NCBI GenBank assembly: GCA_039815145.1
Contig: JBCBZW010000015.1
Coordinates: 1-64,000, forward strand
Length of the DNA: 64,000 bases
Direction: 5' to 3'
Origin: Pseudomonadota bacterium
Lineage (GTDB): Bacteria > Pseudomonadota > Gammaproteobacteria > Steroidobacterales > JBCBZW01
Positions 35,189 to 43,955 of the stretch are shown in pieces (within the stretch, counting starts at the first letter, position 1; the number at the start of each line of letters is the position of its first letter). The position numbers and the translations under genes were made by a program. The notes under the pieces are model-generated. The model was not told where the DNA came from. It was given only the letters and a program-made list of their open reading frames with translations, and made no database searches.

Positions 35189-36747
35189 AGGGATCTCAAG
35201 AAGGTGAGCAGCGCGCCGCGCTGATCCGGTGTCATGGCAATCACTTTATCGCGCGCCGCGCGCGCCTCACCGCCGTGCCAGAGGATGGCCTCGAGCAGCC
35301 CGCGGGCGCGTCCGTCGTGGAGGAGTTGCGTGTGGCCGCTGACCGCTTCGGTCAGGCCGATACCCCACAGGGGCGGCGTCCGCCACTCTTGACCCGAGGC
35401 CTGACCCACCGGAGTGACGCTGCTGAGCCCTTCGCCCAGGTCGTGAAGCAAGAGGTCGGTGTAGGGCCAGATCATCTGGAACTGGTGCGCGGGCTGCGCG
35501 GCATCGCGCCGAGTGACGTAGTTAGGCCGATGGCAGCCTGCGCAGCCGACCTCGTGAAACAGGCCCTTGCCGGCCAGCACCTGTGAATCGTCCACGTCGC
35601 GCCGGGCCGGCACCGCGAGATTGGCGGAGTAGAACACCACGAGATCGAGCATCTCGTCGGTGGCCTCGAAGGGCCCCTGCGCTTCCTGTACGCCCGTCGG
35701 CGCAGCGAGGCAAGCCGCCTGCTGCGCGGTGCACTCGCCGGCCGCGCGCGGCTGCACGGCGGAGGAGATGCCCATGTCGTTCAAGAAGGCACCGCCGGTT
35801 TGGGCCCGCAGCGAAGGCGCAGCGGCCTTCCATCCAAAGCGGCCTACGCGCCATTCGCCGCTCTCGGGATCGCGCACCCGCTGGGCGCGACCGGAGACGC
35901 CGTCGCCATCGGCATCGTCCGGATCCTCCTGGGCGAGCAAATCGCCTTCGTGGATCGCCTCCAACAAGCCCAGGCCGATCATCGGCTGCGCCACCCGCGC
36001 GGAGAGCACGGCGCTCGGATGCAGAGGTCCGTAGGCGGGGTTGGCCAGGGTGAAGCGCGGCTTGCGCAGGCGCACGCGCTCCCCGCCGTTCAGCACCACC
36101 TCGTGTTCGTCGTAGGTAAGCCCAACTCTGCCCTCTGCGCGCACCCCGGCCACGGCCACGTCTTGGATCTGGCCGCCGTACGCAGGATCGGGCATGCTCA
36201 GCCGCTCGCCGTCCTGGCGCGCGCGCACGTCCTCGGCGGTCTCTTCGGTGAGCGCCACGCGCAACAGGAGCGAGGTGCGATCGTCCTGATCGTCCACCGG
36301 CGGATGTCCCCGGCCATCCTTCAGATGGCAGCGCTGGCAGGAGCGCGCGTTGTAGATCGGCCCGAGGCCGTCGGAGGCCTGGGTCGAGGACGGTGAGGAC
36401 ACCCAGAGCTTGCGGAAGATCGCGTTGCCCAGCGCGAACTGCTGCAGGCCCTCGAGTGACAGGTTGCTCGAGGGGTTGGAGAAGGCGTTGCGCGACACGC
36501 TGCCCGTGAAGGTGGCCGCCCCGGCGCTGTTGACCTCGAAGGCTTGTGCGCTGGCGGGCACGTCGGGCAAGACCGTGAGCGAGTGCACGCGCTCACGCTC
36601 TTGCGGCGTCAGATCCAACCGCCACGGGAGCGGACCCGCTGCCGCCGTCTCCGGTGCGGGTGCGGATCCAGGTCGCAGGGCGACCAACGCCAGCGCGGCC
36701 GCGACGCCGATCGCACCGGCGATCAGGAAGCGGCCGTTCACGCTCAC
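35185..36747 (-). CDS. Di-heme oxidoreductase (thiol oxidoreductase, DUF1111 type)
   Basis: 520 residues with one N-terminal signal anchor and two heme c attachment motifs, CQRCH at residues 137-141 and CAGCH at 402-406. Other family landmarks include LDLTPQERERV, the GLGPIYNARSC lead-in and the C-terminal TPPLWGIGLTE. Periplasmic cytochrome-like protein co-encoded with imelysins. A role in redox steps of iron import is proposed from context, not shown. GTG 36747 overlaps the previous stop (GTGA). Confidence 0.88.
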   Translation of the reverse strand: MSVNGRFLIAGAIGVAAALALVALRPGSAPAPETAAAGPLPWRLDLTPQERERVHSLTVLPDVPASAQAFEVNSAGAATFTGSVSRNAFSNPSSNLSLEGLQQFALGNAIFRKLWVSSPSSTQASDGLGPIYNARSCQRCHLKDGRGHPPVDDQDDRTSLLLRVALTEETAEDVRARQDGERLSMPDPAYGGQIQDVAVAGVRAEGRVGLTYDEHEVVLNGGERVRLRKPRFTLANPAYGPLHPSAVLSARVAQPMIGLGLLEAIHEGDLLAQEDPDDADGDGVSGRAQRVRDPESGEWRVGRFGWKAAAPSLRAQTGGAFLNDMGISSAVQPRAAGECTAQQAACLAAPTGVQEAQGPFEATDEMLDLVVFYSANLAVPARRDVDDSQVLAGKGLFHEVGCAGCHRPNYVTRRDAAQPAHQFQMIWPYTDLLLHDLGEGLSSVTPVGQASGQEWRTPPLWGIGLTEAVSGHTQLLHDGRARGLLEAILWHGGEARAARDKVIAMTPDQRGALLTFLRSL

Positions 36748-38063
36748 TGGAAGACGGCGGCGGGGTCGTCCAGGGCAGCGGAGCCTTCGATGTACACGCT
36801 GCCGAGGCCGAGCGCCGTGACCAGCTGCTCGTGGGGACGGGTCTGGGCGATCAGGGCGTCGACGCCCTGCTCTATCGCTTGCTGCCCCGCTGCGTTCCCT
36901 TCGGCGATCATCTGATCGAAGGCTTCGATCTCATCGCCCCGTGCCTTCAAGGCGCTGAGCGCCTGGGTGGCGGCAAGCACCGCGCTCTCCAACCGCGATG
37001 CCAGGGCCGGGTCCGTCTCCCTCGCCAAGTCAGCCATCGACGGCCCGCTCACCACGCTGCCGTCGACCCGCTCGTAGCGGCCCCGATAAACGTTCTCGAT
37101 GCCGATCTGGTTGTAGTAGTGCGAGTTGTGGGTGTTGTCCGAGAAGCAGTCGTGCTCCTCTTCCGGGTCGTGCAGCACCAGACCCAGGCGCATGCGCTCG
37201 CCGGCTAACTCGCCGTAGGACAGCGAGCCCATGCCGCTGATCATCGCGTTAACGCCCGTCACGGGGTCGTCGGTGAGGTTGCTGCGGGCGGCGCCGCCGT
37301 CCTCCCACAGGGCCACCATGGTCTCCAAATCGTCGATGAGCAGCTGCGCCGCCGTGCGCAGGTAGGCGACGCGGCGGTCGCAGTGGCCGCCCGTGCAGTC
37401 GCCCTCTGCCTGAGCGAAATCGCTCGCAGGACGTTGGCCGGCGCCCGGGCCCGTGCCATTCAGGTCCTGTCCCCAGAGCAGAAACTCGATCGCGTGGTAC
37501 CCAGTGGCCACATTAGCTTCCACGGCACCCGCCTCGTGAAGTACGTCGCGCAACAGTTCGCCGGTGATGGCGCTCGCATCCACCGGCTGGCCGTTCACTG
37601 AGGGTTGGGCGTTGGCGATGACGTTTACCGCGTAGGCGGGATTCGCATCGGACTGCTGACCGTAGCTCGCGTCGACGTAGTCGATGAGCCCTTCGTCGAG
37701 GGGCCAGGCGTTGACCCGACCCTCCCAGTCGTCCACCAGGGGGTTGCCGAAGCGGAAGGTCTCCGTTTGTTGGTAAGGCACGCGGGCGGCTAGCCAGGCG
37801 GCGCGCGCGGCGTCGAGGCTGGCCTGCGTCGGCGCCGCGATCAGCGCCTCGATCGCCTTGTTGAGCGCCTGCGCCGTGAGCAAACTGTCTTCGTAGGTAG
37901 CGTGGGCAAGGTCAGCGTAGGTGTTCACGACGGGGGCGGCGCGCTCCGCACTCAGGCTGAGCACTTCGGGTGCTGGGGTTGGCGCCGGCGGCGCCGACGC
38001 ATCCTCCCCGGCGCAACCGGCGAGGAGCACGGCCGTGGCGGCCGCGAGGCTTAAGGTGCGCAC
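36744..38063 (-). CDS. Imelysin family lipoprotein (IrpA-like)
   Basis: 439 residues. GTG 38063 lies 4 nt after the stop of the Fe-binding protein gene and leads to a signal peptide with lipobox LLAGC. It has an imelysin domain with the intact GxHxxE site in GYHAIEFLLWGQDLNGTG and a late SDNTHNSHYYNQIGIENVYRG segment. IrpA-type proteins are induced by iron starvation. Two conserved cysteines (GDCTGGHCDRR) may form a disulfide. Third gene of the operon. Confidence 0.85.
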   Translation of the reverse strand: MRTLSLAAATAVLLAGCAGEDASAPPAPTPAPEVLSLSAERAAPVVNTYADLAHATYEDSLLTAQALNKAIEALIAAPTQASLDAARAAWLAARVPYQQTETFRFGNPLVDDWEGRVNAWPLDEGLIDYVDASYGQQSDANPAYAVNVIANAQPSVNGQPVDASAITGELLRDVLHEAGAVEANVATGYHAIEFLLWGQDLNGTGPGAGQRPASDFAQAEGDCTGGHCDRRVAYLRTAAQLLIDDLETMVALWEDGGAARSNLTDDPVTGVNAMISGMGSLSYGELAGERMRLGLVLHDPEEEHDCFSDNTHNSHYYNQIGIENVYRGRYERVDGSVVSGPSMADLARETDPALASRLESAVLAATQALSALKARGDEIEAFDQMIAEGNAAGQQAIEQGVDALIAQTRPHEQLVTALGLGSVYIEGSAALDDPAAVFQ

Positions 38064-38067
38064 GGGG

Positions 38068-39129
38068 CTATTTCCAGCCGGCGCGATCGAAGGCCATGAT
38101 GGCTTGCGCTTGATGCTCTCCGAGTAATGCAGCATTGAGTTCATCCTCTTTAAAGGTCCCCAGAGACTCCACGGTGGAGGACGCATCCAGCCCGGCCACG
38201 GCTGGATACTCGTTGTTGCCGTTGGCGAAGTACTGCTGCGCCTCGGGCGATGTCAGGTATTCCAGAAATTGAATGGCGTGGTCGCGGTTCGGGGCGCCCT
38301 TCACGACACCCGCGCCGCTGATGTTGATGTGCGCGCCATGACCCGCTTGCTCGGGGAACACCACGGCAACGGAGTCGGCGATCGCGCGATCGGCGGGATC
38401 GTCGGAGGCGGCCAGGCGCGCGAGGTAGTAGGTGTTGACCACAGCGATGGCACACTCGCCTGTTGCCACCGCGCGGATCTGACCGGTGTCGTTGCTCTGG
38501 GGCGGTCGCGCGAAATTGGCCACGACGCCGCGCCCCCAGGCCTCGGCGCCGTCGACGCCCTGGCGAGCGACGATGCTCGCCATCAGCGAGACGTTGTAGA
38601 TACTGGACGAGGAACGTATGCACACCTTCCCGCGATGGGCGGGGTCGGCGAGGTCCGCGTAGGTGGCCAGCGGCTCGGGCTTACCGCCTTCGCGGCGGTA
38701 AATGATGACCCGTGCGCGCTTAGAGAGGCCGAACCACAGGCCGTCAGGATGGCGCAGGTTGCTCGGCAGGCGCTCGTTCAGCACGGCTGACTCCACCGGC
38801 TGCAGGATGCCCGCCTGCTCGGCCCGCCACAGACGCCCCGCATCCACAGTGACCAGCAGATCGGCGCGGGTGAACTCCCCCTCCGCCCGAATCCGTTCGA
38901 TCAGCTGGTCCGCGTCCGCCTCGATCAGGTTGACGCGAATGCCGGTCTTTGCAGTGAACCCGTCGTAGAGCGCCAAGTCCGTGTCGTAATGGCGCGAAGA
39001 GTAGAGATTGACCTCACCCTGCGTCGCCGGAGCTGAACGCGCCGCGGTGGCGTCGGGCGCGCCTGAGTCGGCACAGCCGAGAAGAGATGAAAGGGCGCAG
39101 AGCAGAAGACCGACGGAAAGGACGCGCAT
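38068..39129 (-). CDS. fbpA: Fe(III) ABC transporter substrate-binding lipoprotein
   Basis: 353 residues. ATG 39129 starts a signal peptide with lipobox SLLGC. The FutA/FbpA pattern follows: VNLYSSRHYDTDLALYDGFTAKTGI, ARVIIYRR, IYNVSLMAS and the tyrosine pair in AVVNTYYLARL that typically binds ferric iron. The C-terminus has the SGAGVVKGAPN and EYLTSPEAQQYFAN segments. It lies between the ATPase gene (61 nt upstream) and the imelysin gene. The protein is lipid-anchored although the organism is Gram-negative. Confidence 0.9.
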   Translation of the reverse strand: MRVLSVGLLLCALSSLLGCADSGAPDATAARSAPATQGEVNLYSSRHYDTDLALYDGFTAKTGIRVNLIEADADQLIERIRAEGEFTRADLLVTVDAGRLWRAEQAGILQPVESAVLNERLPSNLRHPDGLWFGLSKRARVIIYRREGGKPEPLATYADLADPAHRGKVCIRSSSSIYNVSLMASIVARQGVDGAEAWGRGVVANFARPPQSNDTGQIRAVATGECAIAVVNTYYLARLAASDDPADRAIADSVAVVFPEQAGHGAHINISGAGVVKGAPNRDHAIQFLEYLTSPEAQQYFANGNNEYPAVAGLDASSTVESLGTFKEDELNAALLGEHQAQAIMAFDRAGWK

Positions 39130-39190
39130 TCGGGGACGAGCCTCGCGAGAGCATGACGGGCGCTGATGGTAGAGCCCTGGACACGTCAGT

Positions 39191-40237
39191 TCAATTCGTC
39201 GGGGCAGGGGTGGACAGGGGCTTGGGGGCGGCGAACACGCAGCGGTCGATGGGGGTGACGGACACGCAATCCCCCGGCGCCAGCGGCCGCGCATCGCGCA
39301 TCCGTAACACTTCGATGCGGTCCGCGGCGTTAGGCGCTTCCAAGTGCACGACCAGGGCGTCGTCGGAGCGCCGAATCTCCACCACCACCGGTCCGGTCTG
39401 CGCAGCGGACAGGCGCAAATCCTGTGCGCGCACGACGACGTCCATCGGCCCCTCCTGGAGCCCCTCGTCGACCAGGCACTCGCGTGGCCAGCGACCGAAC
39501 GGCGTGCTTAGCGCATCGTCCTGCATCGTGCCTCGCAGGCGCTGAGCCCTACCGAACATGGCGGCCACCTGCAGCGTCGCCGGACGGTCGTAGAGTTCCC
39601 CCGGCGCGCCCTGCTGACTGACGCGCCCACCCTCGAGCACCACCACCTTGTCCGCTATCGCCATCACCTCCTCCGGGTCGTGGGTGACGAACAGGCCGAC
39701 GGTGTCGCGCTCGCGTATCGCACGCCGCGCATCGTCGCGCAGGCGGCGGCGAAGGGCGACATCCAGGTTGGCGTAAGGCTCATCGAACAGGAGTGCCCGC
39801 GGCGTGCGGGCGAGGGCACGTGCCAGCCCCACCCGCTGGCGCTGCCCGCCCGACAGGGCGTGGGGCAGGCGATCCCCGAGGTCGTCGAGGTGAACCTGAG
39901 CGAGCAGCGCGGACACTGCCTCGCCCCGATCCGCTCGAGGGAGCCCGAAGCCAACGTTTTGGGCCACGTTCAGATGGGGAAACAGCGCGCCCTCCTGGAA
40001 CACCAGGCCGATCGGCCGTCGCTCCGGCGGCAGTTCGGCCGGCAGCGCTTGCCCGTCCAAGGCGATCGAGCCCGCCTGTAGGCGCAGCAGGCCCGCCGTG
40101 ATCCGCAGCAGGGTAGTCTTACCGCACCCGGACGTCCCGACCAGGCACGTGACTTCACCCGCCGCGGCGCTGAAGCTGACGTCGCTCAGGGCCGCGACGT
40201 CATCGAAGTGATGAGAGACTTGATCGAAGGTGAGCAC
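39191..40237 (-). CDS. fbpC: Fe(III) ABC transporter ATP-binding protein
   Basis: 348 residues. Walker A GTSGCGKTT, Q-loop LVFQEGALFPHLNV, signature LSGGQRQRVGLARAL, Walker B ALLFDEPYANLD and H-loop FVTHDPEE. A C-terminal regulatory (TOBE-like) extension follows. First gene of the minus-strand operon; GTG 40237 is the start. Only 9 nt separate the start from the MITE-like element at 40246-40410, so its promoter must lie within that element. Confidence 0.9.
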   Translation of the reverse strand: MLTFDQVSHHFDDVAALSDVSFSAAAGEVTCLVGTSGCGKTTLLRITAGLLRLQAGSIALDGQALPAELPPERRPIGLVFQEGALFPHLNVAQNVGFGLPRADRGEAVSALLAQVHLDDLGDRLPHALSGGQRQRVGLARALARTPRALLFDEPYANLDVALRRRLRDDARRAIRERDTVGLFVTHDPEEVMAIADKVVVLEGGRVSQQGAPGELYDRPATLQVAAMFGRAQRLRGTMQDDALSTPFGRWPRECLVDEGLQEGPMDVVVRAQDLRLSAAQTGPVVVEIRRSDDALVVHLEAPNAADRIEVLRMRDARPLAPGDCVSVTPIDRCVFAAPKPLSTPAPTN

Positions 40238-40245
40238 AGCCGCCG

Positions 40246-40410
40246 CTAGCGTCCTGTCAGGTTAGTTCGTTGAAGAATACGCACGAGGCTGTTGTGTCGC
40301 GAGTGCGGCGCGAGGACGGGCGTGGCAGCACCCACGGGAGGAGGAGCAACGTGCTCAGGGGCAAAAAGCCACCGCGTGTTGTTCAACGAACTAACGTGAC
40401 AGGACACTAG
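40246..40410. mobile_element. MITE-like element with ~28-bp terminal inverted repeats
   Basis: 165 bp from CTAG (40246-40249) to CTAG (40407-40410). The left arm at 40250-40277 contains GTTAGTTCGTTGAA; the right arm at 40379-40406 contains TTCAACGAACTAAC. Over about 28 bp the arms differ at only three positions. The CTAG flanks could be a 4-bp target duplication, though CTAG is itself palindromic. The interior encodes nothing and has short internal inverted repeats. Structure and size fit a non-autonomous IS derivative; no transposase is in the window. Confidence 0.75.
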
Positions 40411-40428
40411 GGAACCTCGAGGGAACGA

Positions 40429-42063
40429 ATGACGATCCAGCCTACACGCAGCCCCAAGCGCGGATCCAGCGCTCTCTGGAGCATACCGCCGCTGTTCGCC
40501 GCCCTGGCGATTGCCGTGCCGCTGCTGATCGTGCTCAGCGTGCTCGCGGTGCCCGCGGGCGAGGCCTGGCGACACCTGCGCGAGACTCTGCTCCTCGAGT
40601 ATCTGGGACGCTCGCTGCAGCTCATGCTACTAACCGGATCGTTCGCTCTCGCCTTCGCCGTGCCCTGCGCCTGGTTCACAGGCGCGTGCCGCTTCCCGGG
40701 CAGCAGCACCCTGGGATGGTTGCTCGTGTTACCGCTCGCCGCGCCCGCCTACGTGGTGGCCTACGCGTACACGGACTTGCTGGACGTTTCCGGGCCGATA
40801 CAAACGGCCCTGCGCCAAGCGCTGCAGCTGTCGCCCCAAGCCTTCGTGCTACCGCCCGTGCGCAGCCTGCCGGGGGCCGCGCTGCTGCTCGCGCTCGTGC
40901 TCTATCCATACATCTACGTCTTGGCACGCAACAGCTTCGCGGCCCGCTCGGGGCTGCACTTCGAGGCGGCCCGCGTACTCGGCGTGGGAACGGTGCAGGC
41001 ATTTTGGCGCGTGGCCCTGCCCGCGGCACGCCCGGCCATTGCGGGGGGCCTGGCCCTTGTGCTCATGGAAACCCTGGCGGACTTTGGCGTCGTCGAGTAC
41101 TTCTCGGTGCCCACGCTGAGCACGGGCATCTACCGCACCTGGATCGGTCTCGGCGAGAAGACCGCGGCGCTCAAGCTCGCCGCGCTCATGCTGCTGTTCG
41201 TGCTGGTACTGGTGGGTTTGGAAGCGGCTGGACGACGCGGGCGCGCAGACCGCAGCGACCACTCCCGAGCGGCACCTCTGGAATTACACGGCTGGCAGCG
41301 GTGGGTCGCGTTCACCTGGTGCGCGGTGCCCGTGGTGCTCGGCTTCGCGGTGCCGGTGGCGCTGCTCGCGGTCTACGCGAGCGGCACGGGCGATGCCATC
41401 CTGGGCCGCGGCTTCACCCGCTACCTGTGGAACAGCGTCTCGATGGCGGGCGGCGGCGCCGTGCTGGCCACCGCCCTCGCCTTACTCCTCGCCTATACGA
41501 TGCGCCTCGAGGGCCATCGCACCAACCGCGTCCTGATTCGCATCTCGACGCTTGGCTACGCGCTCCCTGGCGTGCTGCTCGCCGTCGCCCTACTGGGCCC
41601 CGTGAGCACCGTCGATCGCTGGCTGATCAGCTGGTGGCCGTGGGGCGGTAGCGGCACCGTCCTGAGTGGCAGCGTCGTGGTGCTCCTCTACGCGTACGTT
41701 TGCCGCTTTCTCACGGTCGCCTATCAATCGGTGGATGCCGGTTTAGCGGCTGTGTCCTCGGAACTCGACGCCGCCGCCCGCACCCTGGGCGCGAGCCCCG
41801 GCGGCGTACTCAGGCGGGTCCACCTGCCGCTGCTCGCCCGCCCGCTCGCCGCGGGCGTCCTGCTGGTGTTCGTCGACGTGATGCGCGAACTCCCGGCCAC
41901 GCTCCTGCTGCGCCCCTTCAACTTCGAGACCCTGGCCACCCGCGTCTACCGGCTCGCCAGTGACGAGCGTCTCGCCGAGGCGTCAACCGCAGCGCTGTGC
42001 ATCGTCCTCATCGGTATCGTGCCGGTGCTGCTCATCAATCGGGCTTCCCGCAGCGGCCCGTGA
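40429..42063 (+). CDS. fbpB: Fe(III) ABC transporter permease (two-domain)
   Basis: 544 residues with about twelve membrane helices in two homologous halves, as in FbpB/ThiP-type permeases. Each half has an EAA loop: EAARVLGVGTVQAFWRVALPAARPAI in the first and DAAARTLGASPGGVLRRVHLPLL in the second. It completes the transporter with the divergent fbpC and fbpA genes. ATG 40429 has GAGGGAACGA upstream. It begins 18 nt after the MITE-like element. Confidence 0.92.
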   Translation: MTIQPTRSPKRGSSALWSIPPLFAALAIAVPLLIVLSVLAVPAGEAWRHLRETLLLEYLGRSLQLMLLTGSFALAFAVPCAWFTGACRFPGSSTLGWLLVLPLAAPAYVVAYAYTDLLDVSGPIQTALRQALQLSPQAFVLPPVRSLPGAALLLALVLYPYIYVLARNSFAARSGLHFEAARVLGVGTVQAFWRVALPAARPAIAGGLALVLMETLADFGVVEYFSVPTLSTGIYRTWIGLGEKTAALKLAALMLLFVLVLVGLEAAGRRGRADRSDHSRAAPLELHGWQRWVAFTWCAVPVVLGFAVPVALLAVYASGTGDAILGRGFTRYLWNSVSMAGGGAVLATALALLLAYTMRLEGHRTNRVLIRISTLGYALPGVLLAVALLGPVSTVDRWLISWWPWGGSGTVLSGSVVVLLYAYVCRFLTVAYQSVDAGLAAVSSELDAAARTLGASPGGVLRRVHLPLLARPLAAGVLLVFVDVMRELPATLLLRPFNFETLATRVYRLASDERLAEASTAALCIVLIGIVPVLLINRASRSGP

Positions 42064-42128
42064 GCGTAGAGGGGCGCCGACGCCCAGGTCCGCGAGGCTT
42101 GCATAGGCGCTACCCCACGACTATATTT

Positions 42129-42148
42129 GCGAATGGTTCTCATTTCGC
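42129..42148. promoter_or_regulatory. Fur-box-like sequence before the LVIVD protein gene
   Basis: GCGAATGGTTCTCATTTCGC has outer arms GCGAA/TTCGC and an inner ATG/CAT pairing. The GGTTCTCATTT segment recurs in the box at 43902-43920. It lies 61 nt before the start at 42210. Confidence 0.65.
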
Positions 42149-42209
42149 CGAGGCGAGGGGCGCGTGCCCCCGTCGTCCTCAGCAGCTCACCAGATCGAGG
42201 TAACGCCTG

Positions 42210-43889
42210 ATGTCACAGGGATCTGCCCACCTGCTGTCCGCCCACCAGCGGCTAGGCGCCGCATTGCTCTCGCTCGCCCTTTGCACGATGGTCACCCCGA
42301 GCGCCTTCGGCCACGGCGATTCAGTGCCACGCTTCGTCGCCCCGCAAGGCCTCGACGCAGGTGATTGCGCAGACGCTGCCGCCCCGTGTCGCTCGATCAT
42401 GTACGCGATCGAGCATGCACAGAAAGGCGACAACGTGCTGCTGGCCAAGGGTAGCTACGCCTTCGACCCCAAGGAGGCCGTGCTGCTGGTGAGCGATGTG
42501 ATCCCCGTGACCGGCGGCTACAGCACGCTGGACGGGTATCTCAACCGCGACGCAAGCGACTCCCAGACCTTCGTGATCGGCTTGCCCGCCCAGTATCGCG
42601 AACGCTTGGCCAAGCGCGGACTGACGCTCATTCAGGATCGCAAGGGCTTAGCGATCGGCCATGACCGCTATGCGGCGCAGATCAACGCGGTCGCCACGGC
42701 GCCGGCGACCATCTTCTGTGTGGGCGGCCTGGTGGGACCCTACCCCTGCGAGAACGTCAATCTGCTCGGCCTCCGCCCCCTCGCTACCTTCAGCACCTTG
42801 CCGAGCGCCGCCAATGATATCTGGGGCTTCGTTGATTTGAACAACGGTCGCGAGTACGCGCTACTCGGACTCAACAACGCCACCGCCGTCGTCGACCTCG
42901 CCCGCCCCCGCCGGTCGCGCGAAGTCGGCAGCATCCCTGGAGAGAGCACGGTCTGGCGCGACATCAAGGTGCTACAGTTCTTCGACCGGGACGAAGGCCG
43001 CTGGAAGGGCTACGCCTACGTGGTCTCCGATTCGACCAACGACGGCCTGCAAATCATCGATCTGACTAACCTGCCCTTTAGCGTCTCCCTAGCGAACACC
43101 TACACGGAGTTCGCAAGCGCCCACAACATCTACATCAGCAACGTGGACTACGCGACCGGTCGCGCGATCCCGGGCCGTACGCCCTACGCCTACATTCTCG
43201 GCTCCAATCGCGAGGGCGGCGCATTTCGCATCCTCGACTTGAGCGACCCCCTGAACCCGGTAGAAGTCACGGCACCGCCGACGGACGCGCAGTATGTGCA
43301 TGACGCGTCGAGCATTACCCTCGAGGGTGCCGAGGCGGAGCGCTGCGGCGAGAAGCGTACGCTCTGTGAGGTGTTCATCGACTACAACGAAACCACCGTC
43401 GACCTGTGGGACACCACCGATAAGGACAACCCGGTGTTGATGAGCGAGACGCCCTACGAACTCAGTGCCTACACGCACTCCGGGTGGTGGTCCGAAGATG
43501 GCAACTACGTATTCATCCAGGATGAGATCGACGAATTGGTCTCGGGCATCAACACCACGGTGCGCGTGTTGGACATCACCGATCCCTTCGCGCCGACGCT
43601 CGCCGCCGAGTGGGTGGGGCCCACGCCCGCGATCGACCACAACGGCTTCGTCAAGGGCGATCGCTACTACATGTCCAACTACCGCCGGGGCCTGACGATC
43701 CTCGACATCAGCAAGCCTACCGAGCCCACGCAGATCGGCTTCTTCGATACCTATCCGGACAGCGACAGCGCCACCTTCAGCGGCGCATGGGGCGTTTATC
43801 CGTTCTTCCCGAGCGGGCGTATCGTCGTGAGTGACATCGAGACGGGCCTGTTTATCCTCCAGGAGGCGAACCAGCAGCAGACCGAGTAA
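42210..43889 (+). CDS. Secreted choice-of-anchor B / LVIVD-repeat protein
   Basis: 559 residues with a signal peptide (cleavage near residue 35). The body shows LVIVD-type beta-propeller repeats: LGLNNATAVVDLARPRR, VSDSTNDGLQIIDLTN, GAFRILDLSDPLNPVEV, TTVRVLDITDPFAPTLAAEW and GLTILDISKPTEPTQIG. This matches the 'choice-of-anchor B' family of surface or exported proteins of unknown role. No C-terminal anchor is obvious. A Fur-like box precedes it, implying iron-regulated expression. It precedes the PNPOx-type gene that has its own similar box. Confidence 0.82.
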   Translation: MSQGSAHLLSAHQRLGAALLSLALCTMVTPSAFGHGDSVPRFVAPQGLDAGDCADAAAPCRSIMYAIEHAQKGDNVLLAKGSYAFDPKEAVLLVSDVIPVTGGYSTLDGYLNRDASDSQTFVIGLPAQYRERLAKRGLTLIQDRKGLAIGHDRYAAQINAVATAPATIFCVGGLVGPYPCENVNLLGLRPLATFSTLPSAANDIWGFVDLNNGREYALLGLNNATAVVDLARPRRSREVGSIPGESTVWRDIKVLQFFDRDEGRWKGYAYVVSDSTNDGLQIIDLTNLPFSVSLANTYTEFASAHNIYISNVDYATGRAIPGRTPYAYILGSNREGGAFRILDLSDPLNPVEVTAPPTDAQYVHDASSITLEGAEAERCGEKRTLCEVFIDYNETTVDLWDTTDKDNPVLMSETPYELSAYTHSGWWSEDGNYVFIQDEIDELVSGINTTVRVLDITDPFAPTLAAEWVGPTPAIDHNGFVKGDRYYMSNYRRGLTILDISKPTEPTQIGFFDTYPDSDSATFSGAWGVYPFFPSGRIVVSDIETGLFILQEANQQQTE

Positions 43890-43901
43890 GGCTGAATCGC
43901 C

Positions 43902-43920
43902 TGTGGTTCTCATTTGCGAC
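43902..43920. promoter_or_regulatory. Fur-box-like sequence before the split-barrel protein gene
   Basis: TGTGGTTCTCATTTGCGAC shares GGTTCTCATTT with the box at 42129-42148. It lies 35 nt before the start at 43956. Confidence 0.55.
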
Positions 43921-43955
43921 ATCGCCATGGGAGCCTCCGCTGACGGAGCCCGCGG

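Noticed and set aside
39170-39206. GGACACGTCAGTTC resembling part of the MITE end
   Set aside because: Similarity is short and without a partner arm, so it is most likely chance.
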